Shown one piece after another: positions 10,471 to 19,600 of a stretch of 64,000 nt of DNA (positions are counted from its first letter, which is position 1; every line of letters begins with the position of its first letter). The stretch covers positions 1,116,001 to 1,180,000 of the forward strand of contig NC_018027.1 of NCBI RefSeq assembly GCF_000266905.1, given 5' to 3'. The position numbers were made by a program, and so were the translations under genes. The notes under the pieces were generated by a model, which worked only from the letters and a program-made list of their open reading frames with translations, did not search any database and had not been told where the DNA came from. Source of the stretch: Mycolicibacterium chubuense NBB4 (GTDB lineage Bacteria; Actinomycetota; Actinomycetes; Mycobacteriales; Mycobacteriaceae).

Positions 10471-10917
10471 ATGGGCTCGCTCGGTCTCGACGACCATCTG
10501 TGCTTCGCGCTGTACTCCGCGTCGCGCGCGATGACCGCCGCCTATCGCCCGCTGATTGCCGAACTGGGTCTGACCTATCCGCAGTACCTCGTGCTGCTGG
10601 TGCTGCGCGACGAAGGCCGTGTCTCGGTCGGCCATCTGGGGGAGCGCCTGCACCTGGACTCGGGCACGCTCTCGCCTCTGCTCAAGCGCCTGGAGGCCGG
10701 CGGGATCGTGCAGCGCGAGCGTCGTGCCGACGACGAGCGCCAGGTCGAGGTCTCTCTCACCGACGCCGGCCGCGAACTCTGCGACCAGATCGAGTGCATT
10801 CCCGAGAAGCTCTTCCCGTCAACAGGATTGACCGTGCAGGAAGCCGTCGATCTGCGCGAGACGATCACCAGGCTCACCGACGCTCTCGTCCGCTCCCCGA
10901 GAAAGGAAACCGCATGA
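10471..10917 (+). CDS. ohrR: OhrR, organic-peroxide-sensing MarR-family repressor
   Basis: 148 aa. The MarR winged helix is QYLVLLVLRDEGRVSVGHLGERLHLDSGTLSPLLKRLEAGG with wing RRADDERQVEVSLT. The N-terminal LDDHLCFALYSASRAM contains the reactive cysteine of OhrR sensors, whose oxidation by organic hydroperoxides releases DNA. Start ATG 10471 is chosen; an upstream in-frame TTG at 10450 lies inside the operator. The stop overlaps the ohr start (ATGA), giving an autoregulated two-gene peroxide response unit. Confidence 0.93.
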   Translation: MGSLGLDDHLCFALYSASRAMTAAYRPLIAELGLTYPQYLVLLVLRDEGRVSVGHLGERLHLDSGTLSPLLKRLEAGGIVQRERRADDERQVEVSLTDAGRELCDQIECIPEKLFPSTGLTVQEAVDLRETITRLTDALVRSPRKETA

Positions 10918-11336
10918 AAGCGCTGTACACCGCCGAGGCCCTCGCTACCGGCGAGGGACGCGACGGCCACGGCCGGACGTCCGACGGCCGGCTCGACCTC
11001 GATCTCGCCATCCCCAAGGAGATGGGTGGAAGCGACAACGGCACCAATCCCGAACAGCTCTTCGCCATCGGCTACGCCGCCTGCTTCCACTCCGCGCTGC
11101 GCCTGGTCGCGCGGCAGGAGAGGGTGGACGTGACCGATTCCTCGGTGGGAGCGCGGGTCATGCTCGGACAGATCGGCAACGGCGGCTTCGGCCTGGCCGT
11201 CGAACTCGAGGTCACGCTGCCCAACGTCGATCACGAGACGGCCATGCGGGTGACCGAGAAGGCGCATCAGGTCTGCCCGTACTCGAACGCCACGCGCGGC
11301 AATATCACCGTGGCGCTGAGCGTCACCGACGACTGA
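10914..11336 (+). CDS. ohr: Organic hydroperoxide resistance protein (OsmC/Ohr family)
   Basis: 140 aa, the normal Ohr length. The two catalytic cysteines are in AACFHSALRL and VCPYSNATRGN, and the family's arginine region lies near residues 15-22. It reduces organic hydroperoxides to alcohols using thiol reductants in the cytosol. It overlaps ohrR by 4 bases and converges on iunH with 2 bases between stops. Confidence 0.94.
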   Translation: MKALYTAEALATGEGRDGHGRTSDGRLDLDLAIPKEMGGSDNGTNPEQLFAIGYAACFHSALRLVARQERVDVTDSSVGARVMLGQIGNGGFGLAVELEVTLPNVDHETAMRVTEKAHQVCPYSNATRGNITVALSVTDD

Positions 11337-11338
11337 CG

Positions 11339-12364
11339 TCAGCCCAGTCGTTTCGCGAACGCGCCCACCCGGTCGATGAACCGGTCGAAGAAAGCCGCCG
11401 GGTCGACGTCGACGCCGATGACCGCGTTGGGTTCTCGGCCCCATCGGCGGCTCCAGTCCGCGATCGTCATCCCGCGGGTCAGCGTGCCGGTCAGTTCCAC
11501 GTCGACCGGGGCGGCGCGGTAGCGCACGATCTCGGTGTCCAGCGCCACCGCGGCGGCCAGCGGATCGTGCAGATGCGCCAGGTAACCCTCACCCTGGTCG
11601 TGGTGGAACTCGAAGTAGAACCGCATCGCGTCCTCGAGCACGCGAATCAGCGGATTGCTCGCCGTCGACACCGTGCCCCGCGCATCGGCCGCCGACATCG
11701 GGGTCGACGGTGAGCCGGCCGCGCCGGCCAGCCGGCTCAACAACTCCGGCGTCATCGCCACGTTCTCGGTGAGGTTGAGCCCCAACACGATCGGAAGATT
11801 CTCCGCACCGTTCCAGCCCGCGAACACCTCGGCCGCCGATTCGGGGTCGACGCTGACGTTCCACTCGGCCACCGGGGTGGTGTTTCCCCGGTAGTCGAAC
11901 GCACCGCCCATGATCACCAGCCGCGCGAGGAGCCGCGGCAGTGCGGGCTCGGCGCGCAGTGCCAACGCGAGATTCGTCAGCGGGCCGGTGGCGACGCCGA
12001 TCAGCTCGCCGGGATGTGCGTGTGCGGCCCGCACCCACGCCTCGGCGGCGTCGTAGGTCGTGAGTTCGGAATTCGCTTCGGGGAGCCGGGCATAACCCAG
12101 CCCCTGCGGTCCGTGGGTGTCCTCGGCTGTGCGCAGCGGCGCGCTCAGCGGCGTCGCCGAACCCATGGACACCGGCACACCGGTGACCCCGCACAGCGCC
12201 AGCAGCCCGAGATTGTTGCGGCAGACCTGGCGCACACCGACGTTCCCCGCGGTCGAGGCGATGCCGACCAGTTCGGCGTCCTCGCTGCCGAACAGATACG
12301 CCAGGGCCATCGCATCGTCGACGCCGGTGTCGACATCGACGAAGACGGGTCGGCGCGGCCTCAT
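11339..12364 (-). CDS. iunH: Inosine-uridine preferring nucleoside hydrolase
   Basis: 341 aa. The signature PVFVDVDTGVDDAMAL near the N terminus carries the Asp cluster that binds the catalytic calcium; GVATGPLTNLALAL and HDPLAAAVALD supply further metal or active-site residues. The enzyme hydrolyses purine and pyrimidine ribonucleosides to base and ribose, feeding salvage. The start ATG at 12364 forms TGATG with the upstream acrA1 stop; a GTG one codon earlier (12367) is an alternative. It is probably co-transcribed with acrA1 and is the counterpart of Rv3393. Confidence 0.92.
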   Translation of the reverse strand: MRPRRPVFVDVDTGVDDAMALAYLFGSEDAELVGIASTAGNVGVRQVCRNNLGLLALCGVTGVPVSMGSATPLSAPLRTAEDTHGPQGLGYARLPEANSELTTYDAAEAWVRAAHAHPGELIGVATGPLTNLALALRAEPALPRLLARLVIMGGAFDYRGNTTPVAEWNVSVDPESAAEVFAGWNGAENLPIVLGLNLTENVAMTPELLSRLAGAAGSPSTPMSAADARGTVSTASNPLIRVLEDAMRFYFEFHHDQGEGYLAHLHDPLAAAVALDTEIVRYRAAPVDVELTGTLTRGMTIADWSRRWGREPNAVIGVDVDPAAFFDRFIDRVGAFAKRLG

Positions 12365-14370
12365 CACCAGTGCACGCCGGGCACCAGACGCACCGCGCGC
12401 TTGACCGGTCGGGGAACCCGCAGCGCCGCAACGGGTCTCGCCGGACGCCTGGGCCGTCGCGCCGGGGTCTTCGGCTGCGGCTGGGCCGGGGCCACGCCGC
12501 GCGCGGCCGCCGAATCCGGATAGCCCAGATACAACTGGTGCAACACCCGGCGCGACAGCCTGGGCGTGAAGTACAGGCCGATGTCGGACAGGGTCCCGAC
12601 CGGGGTGTCGATGCGGGCCGGCTTCTCCACCAGTCCCCGCACCACCATCGCGGCCGCGTGCTCTGCAGAGATGGGCGGCATCGGGTTGAGCTTACGCGAG
12701 GGGGTGATCATCGGCGTCTTCACCAGCGGCATGTGGATGGTGGTGAACGTGATGTGGTCCGAGAGCGTCTCGGCGCCAACGACTTCGGCGAAGGCATCGA
12801 GCGCTGCCTTGCTGGGGATGTAGGCGCTGTACTTGGGGCTGGCGGCTTGCACCCCCGCGCTGGAGACGTTGACCACGTGGCCGAATTTGCGTTCGCGCCA
12901 GTGCGGCAGCAGTGCCAGCACCATGCGCACGGGTCCGAAGTAGTTGACGGCCATCACCCGCTCGTAGTCGTGCAACCGGTCGGTCGAATTGACCACCGAG
13001 CGCCGGATCGACCGCCCGGCGTTGTTCACCAGGTAGTCGACGTGACCGAACCGGCCGAGGATGTCCTTGACGGTGTGCTCCACGGCCGCCGAGTCGGTCA
13101 CGTCGCAGGTGAACGCGTGGGCGTCGCCGCCGAATGCGCGGATCTCGGCGATCAGGTCGTCGAGGGCTTCGCCGTTGCGTGCCAGGGCGAACACCGTCGC
13201 CCCGCGCGCGGCGACCGCGATCGCCGAGGCGCGCCCGATCCCGCTGGAGGCGCCGGTGATCACGACGTGCTTGCCCACCAGGGGTCCGGCCGGATCGTCG
13301 CGCCGTGCCCGGTCCGGATCGAGGTTCGCCGCCCAGTACCGCCACAGCTGCGGTGCGTACGACGCGAACTCGGGCACCGCGATACCGGTGCCGCGCAACG
13401 CGTCCCGGGTGTGCTCGGAGGCGAACGTCGGGGCGAGCTCGACGACGTCGAGAACCTCGCCGGGGATGCCGAGCTGGGTCGCGGCCATGTTGCGCAGTAC
13501 CTTCGCTCGACCGCTGACCTGCAGCAGCGGCGCGGCCGCGGCGCGCGGCAGTGATCCGACCAGGGCGGGCAGCCCGGCGGCCCGGGCGACACCGCGGTAG
13601 ATGCCGCGCAGTCCGATGGTGGTCGGCGCGGTCAGGTGGAACGTCTGGCCGTCGCGGCCGTCGAGGTGCATGAGGGCGACGACGGCGTCAACCACGAAGT
13701 CGACGGGGACGATGTTCGTCCGGCCGCTGTCGGGCAGCATCAGAGGCGTGAACTTGGGAAGCCTTGCGAGCGACGACAAGATCCCGAAGAAGTAGTAGGG
13801 GCCGTCGATCTTGTCCATCTCGCCGGTGCGCGAGTCGCCGACGACCACCGCAGGGCGATAGATCCGGAAGCGCAGCCCGCGTGCGGAGCGCACCAGCAGT
13901 TCGGCTTCGAACTTCGTCCGGTGATACGGCGTGGGCAGGTCCTGACCCACATCGAAGTCGTCCTCGGTGAACACGCCGCGGTAGGTGCCCGCGACCGCGA
14001 TCGACGAGACGTGGTGCAACGTCGCGTCGAGCCGTCGCGCCAGCGCGATCACCGCCCGCGTGCCCTCGACGTTGGCGGCGCGCTGCCGGTCCTCCGGCGC
14101 GGCGATGTCGTAGACGGCCCCGCAGTGCACGAGGTGGTCGATCGATCCGAGCGCGGCCACGTCGGTGTCGCTGAGACCGAGACCCGGCGCCGCCAGGTCG
14201 CCGACGACGGGTTGCACCCGCTCATCCCAGTCGCGGGCCAGCCGTTCGAAGCGCCCGAGCGACTCGCGGCGCACCAGCGCGTGCACCGCCTGCGTCCCGG
14301 GCAGACCCAGCAGGCGAGCGATCAGACGACGACCGATGAACCCGGTACCGCCGGTAACGACATAGCGCAT
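12364..14370 (-). CDS. acrA1: Multidomain fatty acyl-CoA reductase AcrA1-like (NAD-binding thioester reductase + SDR)
   Basis: 668 aa with two fused Rossmann domains. The N-terminal extended-SDR/Lys2-type reductase domain starts MRYVVTGGTGFIGRRLIARLL and has YHRTKFEAE as its YxxxK. The C-terminal classical SDR has HVVITGASSGIGRASAIAVAARG, LVNNAGRS and YSAYIPSKAALDAF. A basic, proline-rich tail (about residues 630-668) follows. This architecture is that of mycobacterial AcrA1 (Rv3391), which reduces long-chain acyl-CoA to fatty aldehyde or alcohol for wax ester or lipid synthesis. It is divergent from htdY across 66 bases. Confidence 0.9.
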   Translation of the reverse strand: MRYVVTGGTGFIGRRLIARLLGLPGTQAVHALVRRESLGRFERLARDWDERVQPVVGDLAAPGLGLSDTDVAALGSIDHLVHCGAVYDIAAPEDRQRAANVEGTRAVIALARRLDATLHHVSSIAVAGTYRGVFTEDDFDVGQDLPTPYHRTKFEAELLVRSARGLRFRIYRPAVVVGDSRTGEMDKIDGPYYFFGILSSLARLPKFTPLMLPDSGRTNIVPVDFVVDAVVALMHLDGRDGQTFHLTAPTTIGLRGIYRGVARAAGLPALVGSLPRAAAAPLLQVSGRAKVLRNMAATQLGIPGEVLDVVELAPTFASEHTRDALRGTGIAVPEFASYAPQLWRYWAANLDPDRARRDDPAGPLVGKHVVITGASSGIGRASAIAVAARGATVFALARNGEALDDLIAEIRAFGGDAHAFTCDVTDSAAVEHTVKDILGRFGHVDYLVNNAGRSIRRSVVNSTDRLHDYERVMAVNYFGPVRMVLALLPHWRERKFGHVVNVSSAGVQAASPKYSAYIPSKAALDAFAEVVGAETLSDHITFTTIHMPLVKTPMITPSRKLNPMPPISAEHAAAMVVRGLVEKPARIDTPVGTLSDIGLYFTPRLSRRVLHQLYLGYPDSAAARGVAPAQPQPKTPARRPRRPARPVAALRVPRPVKRAVRLVPGVHW

Positions 14371-14423
14371 GGAGTCATGCTCACGGGTCACCCGACAAAG
14401 GTCAACACCGAAGATCTGCGCGC

Positions 14424-14429
14424 TAGTCT
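14424..14429 (+). promoter_or_regulatory. htdY -10 element (TAGTCT)
   Basis: TAGTCT sits 7 bases before the htdY ATG, with GTCAAC 17 bases upstream at 14401-14406 as a possible -35. No Shine-Dalgarno lies between, so a leaderless message is likely. The same GTCAAC-N17-TAnnnT layout occurs before the 13E12 gene at 35546-35574. Confidence 0.45.
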
Positions 14430-14436
14430 CACGCCC

Positions 14437-15306
14437 ATGCCCATCGATCCCAACGCCATCGGCGCCACCACACCGCCGCAACTGTTCTCCTGGAAAGACC
14501 GCGACACCCTGCTCTACGCGCTCGGGGTCGGGGCGGGCGTCGACGATCTCGCCTTCACCACCGAGAACAGTCACGACATCGAGCAGCAGGTACTGCCGAC
14601 CTTCGCCATCATCGCGTGCTCGCCGTTCGCGGCGTCGGCCAAGATCGGCTCGTTCAACTTCAGCCGCCTGCTGCACGGGTCACAGAGCGTCCGCGTGTTC
14701 GAGCCGCTGCCCCCGGCGGGCACGCTCAGCGTCGTCTCGGAGGTGGCCGACATCCAGGACAAGGGGGAGGGCAAGAACGCGATCGTGATGCTCAAGGCCA
14801 CCGGGAGCGATCCCGACACCGGGCGCCCGATCGCCGAGACGTTCACCACGCTGGTCATCCGCGGCGAGGGCGGCTTCGGCGGACAACCGGGTCAGCGCCC
14901 GACCGCGCCGGAGATCCCGGACCGCGACCCGGACGCCTCGGTGGCGCTGCCCACCCGCGAGGACCAGGCCCTGATCTACCGGTTGTCCGGCGACCGCAAC
15001 CCCCTGCACAGTGATCCGTGGTTTGCCCGTGAGCTGGCCGGATTCCCCAAACCCATCCTGCACGGGCTCTGCACCTACGGCGTTGCCGGCCGGGCGCTGG
15101 TGGCCGAGCTCGGCGGGGGCGATGCCACCAAGGTGACGGCGGTCACAGCACGGTTCACCTCTCCCGTTTTTCCAGGGGAGACGTTGACGACGTCGATCTG
15201 GCGGCTCGACGGCGGCCGGGCCGTGTTCACCACCGAGGCCGCCGACCCGGACGGAACCAACGTCCGGACCGTGCTCGAAGATGGCGAAGCGGAGTTTGCT
15301 GGGTGA
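14437..15306 (+). CDS. htdY: MaoC-like double-hotdog 3-hydroxyacyl-thioester dehydratase (HtdY type)
   Basis: 289 aa. An N-terminal non-catalytic hotdog is followed by a C-terminal hydratase-2 domain containing YRLSGDRNPLHSDPWFA, with the catalytic Asp and His of the R-hydratase motif, then GFPKPILHGLCTYG. It hydrates trans-2-enoyl thioesters to (R)-3-hydroxyacyl thioesters, or the reverse, in lipid metabolism. The position beside acrA1 matches Rv3389c. The start ATG follows a leaderless-type -10 element. Confidence 0.9.
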   Translation: MPIDPNAIGATTPPQLFSWKDRDTLLYALGVGAGVDDLAFTTENSHDIEQQVLPTFAIIACSPFAASAKIGSFNFSRLLHGSQSVRVFEPLPPAGTLSVVSEVADIQDKGEGKNAIVMLKATGSDPDTGRPIAETFTTLVIRGEGGFGGQPGQRPTAPEIPDRDPDASVALPTREDQALIYRLSGDRNPLHSDPWFARELAGFPKPILHGLCTYGVAGRALVAELGGGDATKVTAVTARFTSPVFPGETLTTSIWRLDGGRAVFTTEAADPDGTNVRTVLEDGEAEFAG

Positions 15307-15341
15307 TCCAACCGGCAATCACGAGCAGGACGTCTTTCGAT

Positions 15342-15354
15342 ATCACACTGTGAT
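15342..15354. promoter_or_regulatory. 13-base palindrome ATCACACTGTGAT
   Basis: A perfect inverted repeat (arms ATCACA/TGTGAT, one-base centre) in the gap between htdY and the degenerate GGDEF gene. It is embedded in an AT-richer stretch, so it could be an operator for the downstream gene. No regulator can be named. Confidence 0.35.
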
Positions 15355-15435
15355 TTTGTTTGCTGCGCTGGTAACCTTCGGCTGTGGGTGGGGGATGTGA
15401 TCTGGAGCGAGTGCGCTCGCGACAGGGGTGGGCCG

Positions 15436-16605
15436 ATGTTTGAGAGTTTGCGGAGTTCCTCCGCCTCCTCGATCGGCCCTGCAATATGGCGCTCCGATCA
15501 GTACTACTGGTTTACTGCCGTGCTCGCCGCGCGCGGGATGCAAACCGCCACGTGCCGGCTGGTGGCGCTGTGCATCGCGGCCCTCGGGCTGATCCCCGTT
15601 GCGATGATGTCCAGCGTGCTCGGGCCGCAGGGCCTGCACACCCGGGTGATCGCCATCGTGATCGCGGTCGGCAGCCTGGGGATGGCGGCGCTGTGGCTGC
15701 GTGACCACTGGCCGTCCCGGGCGCAGTCGCTGCTCTGCGTGTGTGTCGGATCGATCGCGGTCGCGATGTCGGCGCTGATCGTGTCGAGCCCGATCGTCGG
15801 CTTCCTCGGCGCCACCAGCTACGTGCTGCTCACGGTGTTCGTGGTGTGCTTCCACACGCCGCGGTTGCTGGCGGTCACGTGGACGGTCGGGGCCGTGGTC
15901 CTCGGCGTGCTGCTCGTCCGGTTGTCGTCCACCGACTTGGCGCTGGCCATCAGCGCAACGGGCGTGGTGGTGCTGCTCAACGTCTTCGTCGCGTTCTCCT
16001 GCCGCGCGGTGATCCGGCTGATCCAACCGGATGCCCACCACGGCGACATCGAGCAGCTGACCGGCCTGCTGCACCGCGATGCGTTCTACCGGGCCGTCGC
16101 GACGCTGCTGGCCTCCCGCAGTCGCAGCGACGACAAGTACCTCGTCGTCGTCGCGGTCAACATCGACAGCTTCTCGCTGCTGCTCGGCCTGACCGGGGCC
16201 CGGGGCGGCAACCGGGCGCGCGTGACGGTGGGACAGGCGCTGCGGGAGACCGTCCGGCACAACGCGATCGTCGCGCATGTCTCCGACGACGACTTCCTGA
16301 TCGCCGACACGTTCACGACCGCGGACGCCTCCCCGCTGGTGGAACGGATTCGCGGCGCGATCAACACGACCCCGCAGCGGCTGACGGCCAGCATCGGTGT
16401 GGTGTGCACGCCGCTGCCACCGCTGGCCGCCGAGCCGCCCGACGACGTCCTGGACAAGCTGATCGGGATCGCCACCACCGCGATCGAGCAGGCCCGGATG
16501 GCGGGCGGCAACCAGGTGCGCTACGTGCTGCGCCCGAACCTCGGGGACGGGGACCCGGGCCACGGCGACGCCGACGACTGGCCGGACGCCGACAAGACCG
16601 CCTGA
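15436..16605 (+). CDS. Membrane protein with degenerate GGDEF domain
   Basis: 389 aa from ATG 15436, with GGGGTGG upstream; a GTG at 15388 in the same frame is an alternative. About six hydrophobic helices span residues 40-200. Then EQLTGLLHRDAFYRAVATLL opens a diguanylate-cyclase-like fold, followed by VVAVNIDSFSLL, AHVSDDDFLIA at the GGDEF position, and TASIGVVCT near the end. SDDDF replaces GG(D/E)EF, so c-di-GMP synthesis is doubtful; a binding or scaffold role is possible. It directly precedes the dnaE2 SOS box but lies upstream of it, so it should not share the LexA promoter. Confidence 0.75.
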   Translation: MFESLRSSSASSIGPAIWRSDQYYWFTAVLAARGMQTATCRLVALCIAALGLIPVAMMSSVLGPQGLHTRVIAIVIAVGSLGMAALWLRDHWPSRAQSLLCVCVGSIAVAMSALIVSSPIVGFLGATSYVLLTVFVVCFHTPRLLAVTWTVGAVVLGVLLVRLSSTDLALAISATGVVVLLNVFVAFSCRAVIRLIQPDAHHGDIEQLTGLLHRDAFYRAVATLLASRSRSDDKYLVVVAVNIDSFSLLLGLTGARGGNRARVTVGQALRETVRHNAIVAHVSDDDFLIADTFTTADASPLVERIRGAINTTPQRLTASIGVVCTPLPPLAAEPPDDVLDKLIGIATTAIEQARMAGGNQVRYVLRPNLGDGDPGHGDADDWPDADKTA

Positions 16606-16616
16606 GCATTCGCCTG

Positions 16617-16638
16617 TCGAACGTTTGTTCGATAGACT
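16617..16638 (+). promoter_or_regulatory. LexA (SOS) box and -10 of dnaE2
   Basis: TCGAACGTTTGTTCGA (16617-16632) is a perfect mycobacterial LexA box. TAGACT (16633-16638) abuts it and lies 6 bases before the GTG start, so LexA would cover the promoter and the mRNA would be leaderless. Confidence 0.9.
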
Positions 16639-16644
16639 TCCGGC

Positions 16645-19600
16645 GTGGGCTGGCACAACGGTCCGCCCGGCTGGGGCGAGATGGAGCGCGTCTTGAACGG
16701 CAAGCCGCGCCGCGCCGGCTGGCCCGTCGACGAACAGATCGGCGACGGCGGTGACAGCCCCGCGTGGTCGCGTAAGCGGGGGGCCTACCAGCCGCCCCCA
16801 CAGCGAAGCCTCCCCGGGACCTCGACACCGTATGCCGAACTGCACACCCACTCGGCCTACAGCTTTCTCGACGGAGCCAGCACGCCGGAGGAGCTCGTGG
16901 AGGAGGCGGCGCGGCTGGATCTGCGGGCCGTCGCGCTGACCGACCACGACGGCCTCTACGGCGTCGTGCGGTTCGCCGAGGCGGCCAGGGAGCTCGACGT
17001 GGCCACCGTGTTCGGGGCCGAGCTGTCGCTGGGTGGAGGCAGCCGCACCGATGTCCCCGATCCCCCCGGCCCGCACCTGCTGGTCCTCGCGCGCGGTCCC
17101 GAGGGTTACCGGCGGCTGTCGAGGCAGCTGGCCGCCGCCCACCTGGCCGGTGGCGAGAAGGGCGTCCTGCGCTACGACTACGACGCGCTGAGCGAGGCCG
17201 CCGGCGGGCACTGGCAGATCCTCACGGGCTGCCGCAAAGGTCATGTCCGGCAAGCGCTTGCCGAGGGAGGTCCGGACGCCGCCGCGGCCGCGCTGGCCGA
17301 TCTGGTCGACCGGTTCGGCAGGCAGCGGGTCACCGTCGAGCTCACCCACCACGGTCATCCGCTCGACGACGAACGCAACGCCGCGCTGGCCGGCCTCGCC
17401 TCCCGGTTCGGTCTGGGCGTCGTCGCCACCACGGCCGCCCACTTCGCCACCCCCGACCGGGGCAGGCTCGCGATGGCGATGGGGGCGATCCGGGCCAGGA
17501 ACTCGATGGACGAGGCCGCGGGTTTCCTCGCCCCGCTGGGCGGTTCACACCTGCGGTCGGGGGAGGAGATGGCGCGGGTCTTCGCGCAGCATCCCGACGC
17601 GGTGACGGCCGCTGCCGAGCTCGGCGAGCAGTGTGCCTTCGGCCTGGCCCTGATCGCGCCGCAGCTGCCGCCGTTCGACGTGCCCGACGGTCACACCGAG
17701 AACAGCTGGTTGCGGCACCTGGTGATGCAGGGGGCTCGCGAGCGCTACGGCCCCCCCGAGCGGTCCCCGCGCGCCTACGCCCAGATCGAGCATGAGCTGC
17801 GGGTCATCGAGCAGCTCAACTTCCCGGGCTACTTCCTGGTGGTGCACGACATCACCCGGTTCTGCCGGGAGAACGACATCCTGTCCCAGGGCCGGGGATC
17901 GGCGGCCAACTCGGCGGTCTGTTACGCGCTGAAGGTCACCAACGTCGACCCGGTCGCCAACGACCTGCTGTTCGAACGTTTTCTGTCGCCGGCCCGCGAC
18001 GGGCCACCCGACATCGACATCGACATCGAATCCGATCTGCGCGAGCAGGCGATCCAGTACGTCTACCGGCGCTACGGCCGCGAGTACGCCGCGCAGGTGG
18101 CCAACGTGATCACCTACCGCGGCCGCAGCGCGGTGCGGGACATGGCGCGTGCGCTGGGGTTCTCCCAGGGTCAGCAGGACGCGTGGAGCAAGCAGCTCGG
18201 CCAGTGGGGAAACCTTGCGGAGGCGCCCCACGTAGAGGACATCCCCGACCAGGTGATCGACCTGGCTCAGCAGATCTCGAACCTGCCGCGGCACATGGGC
18301 ATCCACTCCGGCGGCATGGTGATCTGCGACCGGCCGATCGCCGACGTGTGCCCGGTCGAGTGGGCCAGGATGGAGAACCGCAGTGTGCTGCAGTGGGACA
18401 AAGACGACTGCGCGGCAATCGGTTTGGTGAAGTTCGACATGCTGGGGCTCGGCATGCTCTCGGCGTTGCACTACGCCATCGACCTGGTCGCCGAGCACAA
18501 GGGCATCGAGGTGGACCTGGCCACGCTGGATCTGTCCGAAACCGCCGTCTACGAGATGCTGGCCCGTGCCGACTCCGTCGGGGTGTTCCAGGTGGAGTCG
18601 CGGGCGCAGATGGCCACGCTGCCGCGGCTGAAGCCCCGGGTGTTCTACGACCTGGTGGTCGAGGTCGCGCTGATCCGGCCCGGGCCGATCCAGGGCGGAT
18701 CGGTGCACCCGTACATCAAGCGCCGCAACGGAGAGGAGGCCATCACCTACGAGCATCCGTCGATGGAGTCGGCCCTGCGAAAGACGTTGGGGGTTCCGCT
18801 GTTCCAAGAGCAGCTCATGCAGCTGGCGGTGGACTGCGCCGGCTTCTCGGCGGCCGAGGCCGATCAACTGCGCCGCGCGATGGGGTCGAAACGCTCGACG
18901 GAGAAGATGCGCCGGCTGCGCGGACGGTTCTTCGAGGGGATGCGCGACCTGCACGGCATCACCGGGGACGTGGCCGAGCGGATCTACGAGAAGCTGGAAG
19001 CATTCGCCAATTTCGGCTTCCCGGAGAGTCATTCGCTGAGCTTCGCGTCGCTGGTGTTCTACTCGTCGTGGTTCAAGCTGCATCATCCGGCGGCGTTCTG
19101 CGCGGCGCTGCTGCGGGCCCAGCCCATGGGCTTCTACTCGCCGCAGTCCCTGGTCGCCGACGCCCGCAGGCACGGGGTGGCCGTGCACGGACCGGACGTT
19201 AATGCCAGCCTGGCGCACGCCACGCTGGAGAACGACGGTCTGGACGTGCGGCTCGGCCTCGGCAGCGTCCGCCATATCGGCGACGAGCTGGCCGAACAAC
19301 TGGTCGGGGAACGAAAAGCCCACGGCGCCTTTGCTTCTCTGCTCGATCTGACCGCCCGGGTGCAGCTCTCGGTGCCGCAGACCGAGGCGCTGGCCACCGC
19401 GGGGGCGCTGGGCTGTTTCGGGATCACCCGCCGAGAGGGGCTCTGGGCTGCCGGTGCGGCCGCCGCCGAACGGCCGGACCGGCTGCCGGGAGTCGGATCG
19501 GCGTCGCACATCCCGTCCCTACCGGGCATGACCGAGCTGGAACTGACGGCCGCCGACGTGTGGGCCACCGGGGTGTCGCCCGACCGCTATCCGACGCAGT

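Noticed and set aside
16603..16645. GGDEF-like gene and dnaE2 as one SOS operon
   Set aside because: The LexA box lies between them, so only dnaE2 is downstream of it; no LexA box was seen before the GGDEF-like gene.
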